Positions 34,225 through 42,004 of a stretch of 64,000 nt of DNA are shown one piece after another. The DNA comes from Flexivirga caeni. GTDB lineage: Bacteria; Actinomycetota; Actinomycetes; Actinomycetales; Dermatophilaceae. The position numbers were made by a program, and so were the translations under genes. The notes beneath the pieces are model-generated. The model made no database searches. It saw only the letters and a program-made list of their open reading frames with translations, and was not told the DNA's origin. Where the stretch lies: positions 19,923-83,922 of the forward strand of contig NZ_RJJQ01000021.1 in NCBI RefSeq assembly GCF_003724155.1. Reading direction: 5' to 3'. Numbering within the stretch: the first letter of the stretch is position 1; each line of letters opens with the position of its first letter.

Positions 34225-35216
34225 CCATCCGCACCGATCTTCCCTACCTGCGCGCTCGCAGCCTGCGGGCCGCGCAGCCGGCGCCGCCCGCGCCTGCTGT
34301 CAGTCCCTCGCCCGATCTCGCCGACGTCGCTGGTTCAGTCGCGGAGCAGCCAAGTGCTTCGCTGGACCTGAGCGCCCCAGTAGTCCCGAGCCCAGCACAA
34401 CCGCCGAGTGCATCGCTGGACCTGAGCGCACCGAGCGCACCCGCCGCTCCCGCCGTGAGCGCCTCGCTCGACCTCGGCGACAGCGCACCGCCGACCCCGC
34501 CCGCTGGCACCCCACCCGCCGGAACCTCCCTCACGCTTTTCGACGAAACACCCGCGACCCCGCCGGGCGGCACGTCGTTGTCACTGGACGCGCCGAGCCA
34601 GGCTCCGGCCGCACCGTCCCGGTCGCCGCACGGACATACCCGCACCGCCGACCACGGCCTCGGACTGCCGACCATCAACGCCGGGGAGCGCCGGCCGATG
34701 ACCGAGAACGAGCCGGTGGTGGAGTTGACCCGCATGCAGTCCGCGGCGGGCGGTCTCGACGCCAAGGTCGCCGTGTCCAACCCCTCCGAAGTCATCCTCG
34801 GACTGGTCTTCGAAACCGGTGACAGTCGCGAATCCCTCGTACTGCCAGGCCTTTCCCAGCAGGGTCCGGATCCGCGCCGGCCGATCTTCCGGGCCACCAC
34901 CAGCGGCGTGGCGGTCAACCTGCGACGCATCACCGACATACACCGCCTGGTGCTCTTCGCCGTTCCCACCCGGCCCAGCAAACAGTTGCCCGGAGGCACG
35001 GTGACCGTCACGACATACGGCGAATCCCGCCTCGAGATCCCGCTCGTGGCCGGGCCGACCCTCGGCGCCCAGGCGCTGCTCACCGGCTACGTCGTGGAGG
35101 GCCGGCTGGTCCTGCGCGCCGAGCACGACCCCTACTCCGGGACGCTGCAGCAGATCTGCGCCGCATACGGTTATCGCGAGATCTCCTGGCGCGACCCCTA
35201 CACCCCGCTCGTCTGA
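34221..35216 (+). CDS. Ter-associated protein with SASLDLS repeats and C-terminal TerD-like domain
   Basis: This 331-residue protein has two parts. Residues 30 to about 150 are Pro/Ala/Ser-rich and repeat a short motif: [10 protein letters not shown] twice, SASLDLGDS, then TSLTLFDE and TSLSLDAP. Residues from about 175 form a folded domain ([18 protein letters not shown]...[28 protein letters not shown], in parts) seen in Ter-associated proteins. It lies between two terD genes with an ATGA overlap upstream. I do not recognise a defined activity; a scaffold or adaptor role is inference from the repeated linear motif. Confidence 0.72.
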   Translation: MTIRTDLPYLRARSLRAAQPAPPAPAVSPSPDLADVAGSVAEQPSASLDLSAPVVPSPAQPPSASLDLSAPSAPAAPAVSASLDLGDSAPPTPPAGTPPAGTSLTLFDETPATPPGGTSLSLDAPSQAPAAPSRSPHGHTRTADHGLGLPTINAGERRPMTENEPVVELTRMQSAAGGLDAKVAVSNPSEVILGLVFETGDSRESLVLPGLSQQGPDPRRPIFRATTSGVAVNLRRITDIHRLVLFAVPTRPSKQLPGGTVTVTTYGESRLEIPLVAGPTLGAQALLTGYVVEGRLVLRAEHDPYSGTLQQICAAYGYREISWRDPYTPLV

Positions 35217-35244
35217 CGAGCATCGACACCGAAAGGAAATCACC

Positions 35245-35832
35245 ATGGCAGTCAGCCTCAGCAAGGGCGGCAACATTTCGCTGGAGAAGGCCGCGCCGGG
35301 TATGACGAACGCCGTCATCGGCCTCGGCTGGGACCCCCGCACCACCGACGGAGCACCGTTCGACCTGGACGCCTCTGTCCTGCTGCTCGCCGATAACGGC
35401 CGGGTGCGCGGCGACTCCGACTTCGTCTTCTACAACAACCTGACCGGCGACAACGGTGCCGTGCAGCACCAGGGCGACAACCGCACCGGCGAGGGCGAGG
35501 GCGACGACGAGCAGATCAACGTCTCGCTCGCGCAGGTCTCCCCCGACGTGCAGCGCATCGTGGTCGTCGCGTCCATCGACCAGGCCGACGCGCGCGGGCA
35601 GAACTTCGGCCAGGTCGCCGACGCCTACATCCGCATCTACGACGCCGACGACCCGCACAACAGCACCAAGGGCGTCCGCTTCGACCTCGGCGAGGACGCC
35701 TCCACCGAGACCGCGCTGATCTTCGGCGAGCTCTACCGCAACGGCGGCGAGTGGAAGTTTCGCGCCATCGCCCAGGGGTATGCCGGAGGCCTCGCCAGCG
35801 TCATCACGCAGTTCGGCCTGCAGGTGGGATAA
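35245..35832 (+). CDS. terD: TerD-family calcium-binding stress protein
   Basis: This 195-residue protein shows the full TerD pattern: [38 protein letters not shown], the calcium site [15 protein letters not shown], and a C-terminal [22 protein letters not shown]. TerD proteins bind Ca2+ and are linked to tellurite, peroxide and phage resistance and to cell differentiation in actinomycetes. GAAAGGAAATCACC precedes the ATG. Confidence 0.93.
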   Translation: MAVSLSKGGNISLEKAAPGMTNAVIGLGWDPRTTDGAPFDLDASVLLLADNGRVRGDSDFVFYNNLTGDNGAVQHQGDNRTGEGEGDDEQINVSLAQVSPDVQRIVVVASIDQADARGQNFGQVADAYIRIYDADDPHNSTKGVRFDLGEDASTETALIFGELYRNGGEWKFRAIAQGYAGGLASVITQFGLQVG

Positions 35833-36104
35833 ACCGCCCCACGAAGTTTCTCCTCCGCTGCGCTGCGCCCAACGAAGTTCTCCGCTCGTGCCTCGCTCCG
35901 ATACGTCGCCGGGACCCGCAACCCCGATTACTTCGCGGGGACCCCGACCACGGGATGGAGTTACCTGCGGAACCCCGGACCACGGATCGTCGTTGGGCTG
36001 CACGGAGCATTATTCCGGCCGGCGGCGAAACCGTGGACCGGGATTGTGCGTCATACCTGCACCACACCCACTTGACCCCGTCACGTCGAGAAGAGCACAC
36101 CGTT
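35833..36104. other. 272-bp intergenic region before the DUF475 gene
   Basis: No gene is visible. The segment starts with two copies of an ACGAAGTT-containing stretch (about 35843 and 35871) in pyrimidine-rich DNA. I saw no clear palindromic element of the types found elsewhere. A promoter for the downstream TTG-start gene may lie here. Confidence 0.4.
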
Positions 36105-37238
36105 TTGCAAGCCTTGAAGCACTTCCGCATCGATTTCGTCATCACGGTGATCGTGCTGGCCGTCGCGTTCCTCTATGACAACTGGACCGGCGTCGGCCTC
36201 TGCGCGATCCTGATCGTGGTCGAGATCGTCTTCTCGTTCGACAATGCCGCGGTCAACGCCAAATACCTGACGCGGCTCAACCCGTTCTGGCAGCGTATGT
36301 TCCTGACGGTCGGTGTGCTGGTCGCCGTCTTCGGGATGCGGCTGATCTTCCCGTTCATCATCGTCTGTCTGTCCGGGTCGATCAGCCCGTGGCGGGCGCT
36401 GCACCTGGCGCTGGAGAAGGGCGACCCGCACACCCCGGGCACCTACGGCTACATCCTCACCGAGGCGCACCCGGCGATCGCGGCCTTCGGCGGCATGTTC
36501 CTGCTGCTGCTCTTCCTGGACTTCATGTTCGACGAGGACCGGGAGATCCACTGGCTCGCCTGGATCGAGCGGCCGCTGCAGCGGCTCGGCCGGCTCGACG
36601 TGCTGTCGGTGATCATCGCCGGTCTGTTCCTGCTGGTCGCGAGCGAGACGCTGGTGCACGAGACGCACGTGCACACGGCCGTGCAGATGCGCTCGATCGT
36701 CCTCTTCTCCGGGCTGCTCGGCATCATCCTCTACCTCGCGGTGAGCGGCATGTCGACGATGATGGAGGCCCGCGAAGAGGCCAAGGATCACGAGTTCGAG
36801 GAAGCCGACGCGCACGCCTCGACCGGCCAGACCCTGCTGTTGGCGGGCAAGGCCGCGTTCTCGATGTTCCTCTTCCTGGAGGTGCTCGACGCGACGTTCT
36901 CCTTCGACGGTGTCATCGGCGCGTTCGCCATCACCCCCGACCCGATCCTGATCATGCTAGGCCTGGGCGTCGGCGCGATGTACGTCCGGTCGATGACCAT
37001 CTACCTGGTCCGCCAGGGCACCCTTGCCGAATACCGCTTCCTGGAGAACGGCGCCCACTGGGCGATCGGCGCGCTCGCCGTCATGCTGGTGCTCAGCATC
37101 CGCTTCGACCTGGGCGAGTTCGTGATCGGCGGCATCGGCATCGCCTTCATCCTGGCCGCCTGGGTCAGTTCGGTCCGGGCCAACAAGCGCGACGCCGAGA
37201 TCGAGGAATCCGGCGAACCCGAAACCGCATCCGTATGA
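36105..37238 (+). CDS. DUF475/TerC-like integral membrane protein
   Basis: This 377-residue protein has about nine hydrophobic segments. It carries the TerC-type acidic membrane motifs VVEIVFSFDNAAVNAKYL and, later, FLEVLDATFSFDGVIGAF, proposed to handle metal ions such as Mn2+ in the TerC superfamily. Its length and motif style fit the DUF475 branch. The start is uncertain: the reading frame has no ATG near the first helix, and I chose TTG 36105 (MQALKHFRIDF), with TTG 36114 as alternative. It lies between terD genes and should give the Ter complex its membrane anchor. Confidence 0.85.
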   Translation: MQALKHFRIDFVITVIVLAVAFLYDNWTGVGLCAILIVVEIVFSFDNAAVNAKYLTRLNPFWQRMFLTVGVLVAVFGMRLIFPFIIVCLSGSISPWRALHLALEKGDPHTPGTYGYILTEAHPAIAAFGGMFLLLLFLDFMFDEDREIHWLAWIERPLQRLGRLDVLSVIIAGLFLLVASETLVHETHVHTAVQMRSIVLFSGLLGIILYLAVSGMSTMMEAREEAKDHEFEEADAHASTGQTLLLAGKAAFSMFLFLEVLDATFSFDGVIGAFAITPDPILIMLGLGVGAMYVRSMTIYLVRQGTLAEYRFLENGAHWAIGALAVMLVLSIRFDLGEFVIGGIGIAFILAAWVSSVRANKRDAEIEESGEPETASV

Positions 37239-37290
37239 CGCATCACAAACCCGACGATCACCTCCCACGGTGGGGTGGAGGAGAAATCAG

Positions 37291-37881
37291 ATGAGCATCA
37301 ACCTGTCCAAAGGCCAGACCGTCGACCTGCGCAAACAGGACGGCGGCAACCTCAGCCGGGTTCGCATGGGCCTCGGCTGGGACGTCAAGACGATCACCAA
37401 GAAGACGCTCTTCGGCGGCACCAAGCAGGTGCAGCGAGCGATCGACCTGGACGCCTCCGCGCTCGTCATCGGCGGCGGCCGGGTGCTGGACACCGTCTAC
37501 TTCGGCAAGCTGCGGTCCAGCGACGGCGCAATCCAGCACACCGGCGACAACCTGACCGGTGAGGGCGACGGCGACGACGAGTCGATCAACGTCGACCTCG
37601 GTGCGGTGCACCCGTCGGTCGAGCACATCGTCTTCGTCGTCAACTCCTACAGCGGTGAGAACTTCACCGAGATCGACAACGCCGTGGTCCGGGTCGTCGA
37701 CTCGATGGCCGGCGATGCTGAGCTGGCGCGATTCCAGCTGACCGGCTCGGGCACGCACACCGCGCTGGTGATGGCTCGCGTGTCCCGCACACCGGCCGGC
37801 TGGTCCTTCACCGCGATCGGCGCGCCCGGCAACGGCCGCACCGCCCGCGACCTCGAGCCGCTGGCGCTCAGCGTCCTCTGA
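37291..37881 (+). CDS. TerD-family calcium-binding stress protein
   Basis: This 196-residue paralogue has the motifs INLSKGQTVDL, MGLGWDVK, IDLDASALVI and GDNLTGEGDGDDESI, the intact calcium site. The C-terminal GWSFTAIGAPGNGRTARDL differs from the GGEWKF form of the gene at 35245. GGAGGAGAAATCAG precedes the ATG at 37291. It is the third TerD-family protein of the cluster. Confidence 0.92.
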   Translation: MSINLSKGQTVDLRKQDGGNLSRVRMGLGWDVKTITKKTLFGGTKQVQRAIDLDASALVIGGGRVLDTVYFGKLRSSDGAIQHTGDNLTGEGDGDDESINVDLGAVHPSVEHIVFVVNSYSGENFTEIDNAVVRVVDSMAGDAELARFQLTGSGTHTALVMARVSRTPAGWSFTAIGAPGNGRTARDLEPLALSVL

Positions 37882-37900
37882 CGCCGAGTCTCGATTTCGT

Positions 37901-38590
37901 ATGACGACCGCGGCGCCCCGCCGCGCCGCAATCCCGGCCGGCGTCAGCCTCGACATCTGGGGCACGCTGCTGGCCAGTGACCCGGAGTTCAAGCCGGCGC
38001 GCAACCGCATGCTGCGGGACGCGCTCGCGCCTGGCGTGCCGGCCGACGTGTTCGACACCGCCGTGCGTGCGGCCGACCGCGCCGTCGACGAGCGCTGTGT
38101 GCGGTTGGGCGCCGACATCGGCTTCGCGGGCCGGATCGAGGCGGCGCTGGTCGCCCTCGGCCTGCCGACGGAGCAGGTCGCGGCACGCGCCGGCGAACTC
38201 GTCGCGGCCCAGGAGGAGCTGGCGCTGGCACACCCACCGCGGCCGTTGCACGTGGAACTTCCCGCCGCGGTGTCCGCGCTGCCGATGCCGGTCGTGCTGA
38301 CCAGCAACACCGGCATGCTGCCGGGTGAGCTGATGCGAAAGCTGTTGGTGCCGGCCGGTTTCGGCGGTCTACCGGGGGTCTTCTCCAATGAGGTCGGCGT
38401 CGCCAAACCGCACCCTGAGGTCTTCGCGCAGGCGTGCGCCGTTCTCGGCCTGCCGCCCGCCCGGGTGAGGCACGTCGGTGACAACCCGGACGCCGACATG
38501 GTCGGCGCACGGGCAGTGGGTATGACGGCGGAGCTGGTGCGACCCGACGGTGTGTCGACGCTGCGGGTTCTGCGAGGGCTGCAGCCGTGA
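37901..38590 (+). CDS. HAD-superfamily hydrolase of the Ter cluster
   Basis: This 229-residue protein has HAD motif I in a modified form (LDIWGTLL, with Asp then Trp where DxD is usual), motif II LTSNTG, motif III lysine in VAKPHPEVF, and motif IV GDNPDADMVGA. The second aspartate of motif I is replaced by tryptophan, which suggests altered or reduced phosphatase chemistry. Ter clusters often include a HAD enzyme with phosphoribosyltransferase-like proteins, proposed in comparative genomics to make a nucleoside-like metabolite. Its stop overlaps the GTG of the next gene. Confidence 0.85.
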   Translation: MTTAAPRRAAIPAGVSLDIWGTLLASDPEFKPARNRMLRDALAPGVPADVFDTAVRAADRAVDERCVRLGADIGFAGRIEAALVALGLPTEQVAARAGELVAAQEELALAHPPRPLHVELPAAVSALPMPVVLTSNTGMLPGELMRKLLVPAGFGGLPGVFSNEVGVAKPHPEVFAQACAVLGLPPARVRHVGDNPDADMVGARAVGMTAELVRPDGVSTLRVLRGLQP

Positions 38591-39459
38591 CGGGCGCACT
38601 CGCAGAGGTCCGCCAGGTGGTCGCGCATCCGCTGACCGGCAGCGCACGTACCCCGGCCGACGCGGTAACCGGGCGCGCCTTCGACACGCGCACCTATTCG
38701 CTGATGAAGCATGGCGACCTGCCCTCGACTCGCACGCTGGGTGCCGAGCTCGGTGCCGCCTTGCTGACCGCCCATCCGTGGCTGACGACCACGGACCGGC
38801 CGATCGTGCTTCCGGTGGCCTACCTGGTCGCGCGGCCGGCCTGCTACTACCTGGCGATCGCGGTGCGCGACGCGGTGAACGCGGTCCGTGGCGACCACGG
38901 CGCGGCGCACGTCATACACGTCCGGAAGGATTCGGTCACCCACATCGACTACGCCGCATCGTCCGAGCAGGACCGGCGAAACGATCTGGCGAGCATCGGA
39001 TTTCGGCTCACCGAACCGGTGCGCGACGCCATCGCGATCGTCGTCGACGACGTGCGCGTGACCGGCCTCGCGGAGCAGGTGATGGTGGATCTGCTGCAGG
39101 ACAACGGTGTGGGACAGGTCGTCACGGCATACGTCGCCACCTGCGACGAACAGCTGGCCGCCGACCCGAGGGTGGAGGCGGCGCTCAACCACGCGCAGGT
39201 GCGCTCCGTCTTCGACATGCTGCCGTCGGTACGGCGCGGCGACTTCGTGCCCACCATCCGGTTCCTCAAGCGGCTGCTCGCCGAACCCGGCATCGCCGAC
39301 TTCCTCGCGCAATGCCCGGCCGACCTGGTGGCGCGCTTCCGGGCCGACGCCGAGGCGACCGGCCCAGCGTTCCTCGCCGGCTACCCGCACGGAACGGCAG
39401 CGTTGCGTGCGGAGTCCGAGCGCCGGCCGGTCACCGCGGCGGAAGGAGTATGCCGATGA
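38587..39459 (+). CDS. phosphoribosyltransferase-like protein 1 of the Ter cluster
   Basis: This 290-residue protein contains the PRTase PRPP-binding signature AIAIVVDDVRVTGLAE (residues about 147-162), preceded by a basic HVRKDSVTHIDY stretch. The surrounding domain differs from standard nucleotide-salvage enzymes and matches the Ter-associated PRTase-like group. It overlaps the HAD gene (GTGA). A 70-bp repeat with a mini-ORF separates it from a second PRTase-like gene. The reaction is unknown; a base-ribose phosphate product would fit the family. Confidence 0.82.
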   Translation: MTGALAEVRQVVAHPLTGSARTPADAVTGRAFDTRTYSLMKHGDLPSTRTLGAELGAALLTAHPWLTTTDRPIVLPVAYLVARPACYYLAIAVRDAVNAVRGDHGAAHVIHVRKDSVTHIDYAASSEQDRRNDLASIGFRLTEPVRDAIAIVVDDVRVTGLAEQVMVDLLQDNGVGQVVTAYVATCDEQLAADPRVEAALNHAQVRSVFDMLPSVRRGDFVPTIRFLKRLLAEPGIADFLAQCPADLVARFRADAEATGPAFLAGYPHGTAALRAESERRPVTAAEGVCR

Positions 39460-39530
39460 GCGAGCGCAGCGAGCGACCACAAGGGCTCAAGGCGAATCGC
39501 CGCACCCGACGCAGGAGGGCGCGGCGATGA
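39456..39530 (+). repeat. MSERSERP-type linker repeat with 24-codon mini-ORF
   Basis: A 75-bp segment joins the two PRTase genes. It is a complete mini-ORF from ATG 39456 to TGA 39530, beginning MSERSERPQGLKANRR and ending in an Arg-rich tail. Its ATG overlaps the upstream stop (ATGA) and its TGA overlaps the downstream ATG at 39527 (ATGA). Related copies lie upstream of the TetR gene at 57092-57325. The region also contains GACGCAGGAGG, which would serve as ribosome site for the downstream gene. Confidence 0.7.
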
Positions 39531-40366
39531 GCGAGCCTGCATCCCGGCGCATCTGGCTCACCGAGCTGACCTCCGCGGTCGGTCTGCCGGGCGCTGCCCT
39601 CGTCGATGCGGCCGGTTATTCGCGGTTCAAGCACGGCGACGCCGCTGTTGCGCGCCGGTTCGCGGTGGCACTCGCCGCGCTCGCGGCGCAGCGACTGCCG
39701 TCCCGCCCCGTGCTGGTGACCAGTTCGGCCTTCGGCCGGGTGCCGCCCGCGGCATACAGCTTGGTGCTTCCGTTCGTGCACCAATTGCGAGCGCTGCGAA
39801 CGGATCTCGAGGTCGGCACGTTCGGGGTGCGGCGCGAGGGGATCAGCAATGGCGACTACTCGCGGATGACGCTTGCCGCCCGCCGTGGGGCGATCACGGC
39901 CGGAGATCTCACCCCGGACCGGGATGTCGCCGGGCGGCTCGTGCTGGCGCTGGACGACATCCGCGTCACCGGCAACCACGAGCGGGCGATGGACCGGTGC
40001 CTGCTGGAAGCCGGAGTCGACGAGGTCTGGCACCTGTATGTCGTGCAGGCCGGGCAGTTCGCGGTGTCGCCGCAGATCGAGTCGGTGCTGAACGAGTCGG
40101 CGATCGACGGCGTGCAAGCGCTGCTGTCGATCGCGTCCGGGCAGCGGTTCGTCCCCAACGCGCGGCTGTGCCGGCGGGTTCTCGCACTTCCGGACGGGGA
40201 GTTGCGGGTCTTCGTCGAGCAGGCACCGCCGGCGCTGCTGCGCTGGCTGGAATCGGCGATGGCGCAGGACGGGCTGGCCGCCGTGCCGGCATACCGCGAA
40301 CGGGTCCGTGTCTGGGACGAGGTTCGTGGGCTCGCGCACCGCGAAACGCAGACCAGCGCCGGCTGA
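39527..40366 (+). CDS. phosphoribosyltransferase-like protein 2 of the Ter cluster
   Basis: This 279-residue paralogue of the preceding PRTase-like protein has the signature LVLALDDIRVTGNHERAM. A shared N-terminal motif YSRFKHGDAAVARRFAV corresponds to YSLMKHGDLPSTRTLGA in the first copy. Tandem PRTase-like genes are a known feature of Ter systems. It starts MSEPASRR, and the MSE is provided by the linker repeat. A very strong hairpin follows the stop, which probably ends the Ter operon. Confidence 0.82.
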   Translation: MSEPASRRIWLTELTSAVGLPGAALVDAAGYSRFKHGDAAVARRFAVALAALAAQRLPSRPVLVTSSAFGRVPPAAYSLVLPFVHQLRALRTDLEVGTFGVRREGISNGDYSRMTLAARRGAITAGDLTPDRDVAGRLVLALDDIRVTGNHERAMDRCLLEAGVDEVWHLYVVQAGQFAVSPQIESVLNESAIDGVQALLSIASGQRFVPNARLCRRVLALPDGELRVFVEQAPPALLRWLESAMAQDGLAAVPAYRERVRVWDEVRGLAHRETQTSAG

Positions 40367-40373
40367 GGGTTTC

Positions 40374-40415
40374 GAGTATGCCCAGCGCGCGGTGGGGCGC
40401 GCGCTCGGCATACTC
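40374..40415 (+). terminator. strong hairpin after the Ter cluster
   Basis: An 18-bp stem (17 of 18 paired) runs from GAGTATGCCCAGCGCGCG at 40374-40391 to its complement at 40398-40415, with a 6-nt loop GTGGGG. It starts 8 bp after the stop. A related hairpin with the same loop size lies at 41932. Confidence 0.65.
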
Positions 40416-40473
40416 GCGGGATTGCGCGGCTGGCCGCCGGAATGCGTCACCTACCGCGCGGTAAGTTGCTGGT

Positions 40474-41898
40474 GTGAGCATGTCTGACACCAGCACCCGA
40501 GTCCATGCCTTCACCGATGACGCCCTCGGCGACCTGGACGCGACGGGTGTGGCCGCGCGCATTCGGAGCCGTGAGATCAGTGCTCTCGAGGCGGTCGATG
40601 CCGCGATTGCCCGGGCCGAGCGGGTGGAGGAAGCGCTGCAGGCGCTGGCACACCCTGACTTCGACCGGGCACGCTCGCGTGCTGCTTCCCCCGGACACGC
40701 CGAATTTGCGGGCGTACCAGCAGCTTTCAAGGACAACATCCCGGTCGGTGGCATGCCGATGACCGAGGGGTCCGCGGCGGTGCCGGCAACGGTGCAACCG
40801 AAGGATGGCCGGGTTGCGGCGCAGTTCCTGCAGACCGGCATCATCCCGATCGGCACGACGACCATGCCGGAGTTCGGCTGGACCGCCACCACCGAGACAC
40901 TGACCCGGCAGACCCACAACCCGTGGCACCTGGGCTATTCCAGCGGTGGCAGCTCGGGCGGATCGGCCTCGTGGGTCGCTGCGGGCGTCATACCCATCGC
41001 GCACGGCAACGACGGCGGTGGCTCGATCCGCATCCCGGCCGCGGCCTGCGGGTTGATCGGCCTGAAACCGACCCGTGGGCGGCTGCGGACGAACGATGGC
41101 AGCGAGTGGACGCCCGTGCGGGTGGTCACGGACTCGGTGCTCGCCCGGTCGGTCCGCGACGTCGCGGGGTTCTATCTGGCGGCGCAGCGGGTGCACCGCA
41201 ACCGGTTGCTGCCCCCGATCGAGGCGGTCGACCGGCCGATTGACCGCTCGCTGCGCATCGGGCTGTTGCTGGACTCACCGGTGACCGCGCCCAGCGACGC
41301 GCCGACGCGTGCTGCGGTCGAGGCGCTCGGCCGGCGGCTCGAAGCGCTCGGCCACCACGTCGAGCCCTACCGGCTGCCGGTGCCGCAGTTCTTCCGCGAC
41401 GATTTCGTCGACTACTGGCGCCTGCTCGCGCTGGCGGTGACCACCTCCGGGCACCGGATGTTCGGGCCGGGGTTCGACACCGGCAAGCTGGAGCCGCTGA
41501 CGCTGGGCCTGGCCGCGCAGGGCAAGCGCCGGCTGCGCAAGGCACCGGTCTACCTGGCGCGGTTGCTCGCGTCGTCGCCCGCTTCGCGCATCGCGTTCGC
41601 CAAGGGTCCGGACGTCGTGCTGAGTCCCGTCGTGGCGCACACGACGCCGAAGCTGGGCTACCTGGGTGCCGAGCTCTCGGCCGAGGAGCACTTCCGGCGG
41701 CTGGTCGATTACGCCGGTTTCACCCCGTTGCACAACGCGACAGGCGGCCCGGCGCTCTCCATCCCCGCCGGCCGCACCGACGAGGGGCTGCCGATCGGCG
41801 CGATGCTGTCGTCCACTCACGGCACCGAGTCGCTGCTGCTGCGCCTCGCGCTGCAGTTGGAGCAGGACCGCGCCTGGCCGCGGATCCAGGACCGCTGA
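40474..41898 (+). CDS. amidase (amidase signature family)
   Basis: This 474-residue protein shows the amidase Ser-cisSer-Lys triad: lysine in AAFKDNIPVGG, the Gly/Ser-rich signature YSSGGSSGGSASWVA and GNDGGGSIRIPAAACGLIGLKPTRG (in parts). It hydrolyses an amide bond of an unknown small substrate. A TAAGTT box 6 nt before GTG 40474 supports a leaderless start there (MSMSDTS); ATG 40480 is the alternative. It is not GatA, since no gatB/gatC genes are nearby. Confidence 0.88.
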   Translation: MSMSDTSTRVHAFTDDALGDLDATGVAARIRSREISALEAVDAAIARAERVEEALQALAHPDFDRARSRAASPGHAEFAGVPAAFKDNIPVGGMPMTEGSAAVPATVQPKDGRVAAQFLQTGIIPIGTTTMPEFGWTATTETLTRQTHNPWHLGYSSGGSSGGSASWVAAGVIPIAHGNDGGGSIRIPAAACGLIGLKPTRGRLRTNDGSEWTPVRVVTDSVLARSVRDVAGFYLAAQRVHRNRLLPPIEAVDRPIDRSLRIGLLLDSPVTAPSDAPTRAAVEALGRRLEALGHHVEPYRLPVPQFFRDDFVDYWRLLALAVTTSGHRMFGPGFDTGKLEPLTLGLAAQGKRRLRKAPVYLARLLASSPASRIAFAKGPDVVLSPVVAHTTPKLGYLGAELSAEEHFRRLVDYAGFTPLHNATGGPALSIPAGRTDEGLPIGAMLSSTHGTESLLLRLALQLEQDRAWPRIQDR

Positions 41899-41931
41899 TC
41901 GCTCCGAGGTGTGCCGCTCGCGCGTCGTTCC

Positions 41932-41973
41932 GAGTATGCCGATCGCGCGGTCTGGCGCGCGCTGGGCATCCTC
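41932..41973. terminator. bidirectional hairpin between convergent amidase and amidohydrolase genes
   Basis: GAGTATGCCGATCGCGCG (41932-41949) pairs 15 of 18 positions with 41956-41973, with a 6-nt loop GTCTGG. The same family occurs at 40374-40415. It lies between two convergent stops and could end transcripts from both sides. Confidence 0.6.
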
Positions 41974-42004
41974 CCGAGGTCGCGCGACCGTCGGGATCGC
42001 CGGA

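Noticed and set aside
37258..39480. 740-residue minus-strand open frame
   Set aside because: It is antisense to terD, HAD and PRTase genes with clear motifs; its translation is His/Arg/Val-rich without domains, typical of a GC-rich shadow.
31551..40366. Ter cluster as part of a prophage or plasmid
   Set aside because: No integrase, replication or phage structural genes, and base composition and CATAC/GTATG use match the surroundings.
40474..41898. Amidase as GatA of the tRNA amidotransferase
   Set aside because: No gatB or gatC nearby, and the sequence style fits the general amidase group.
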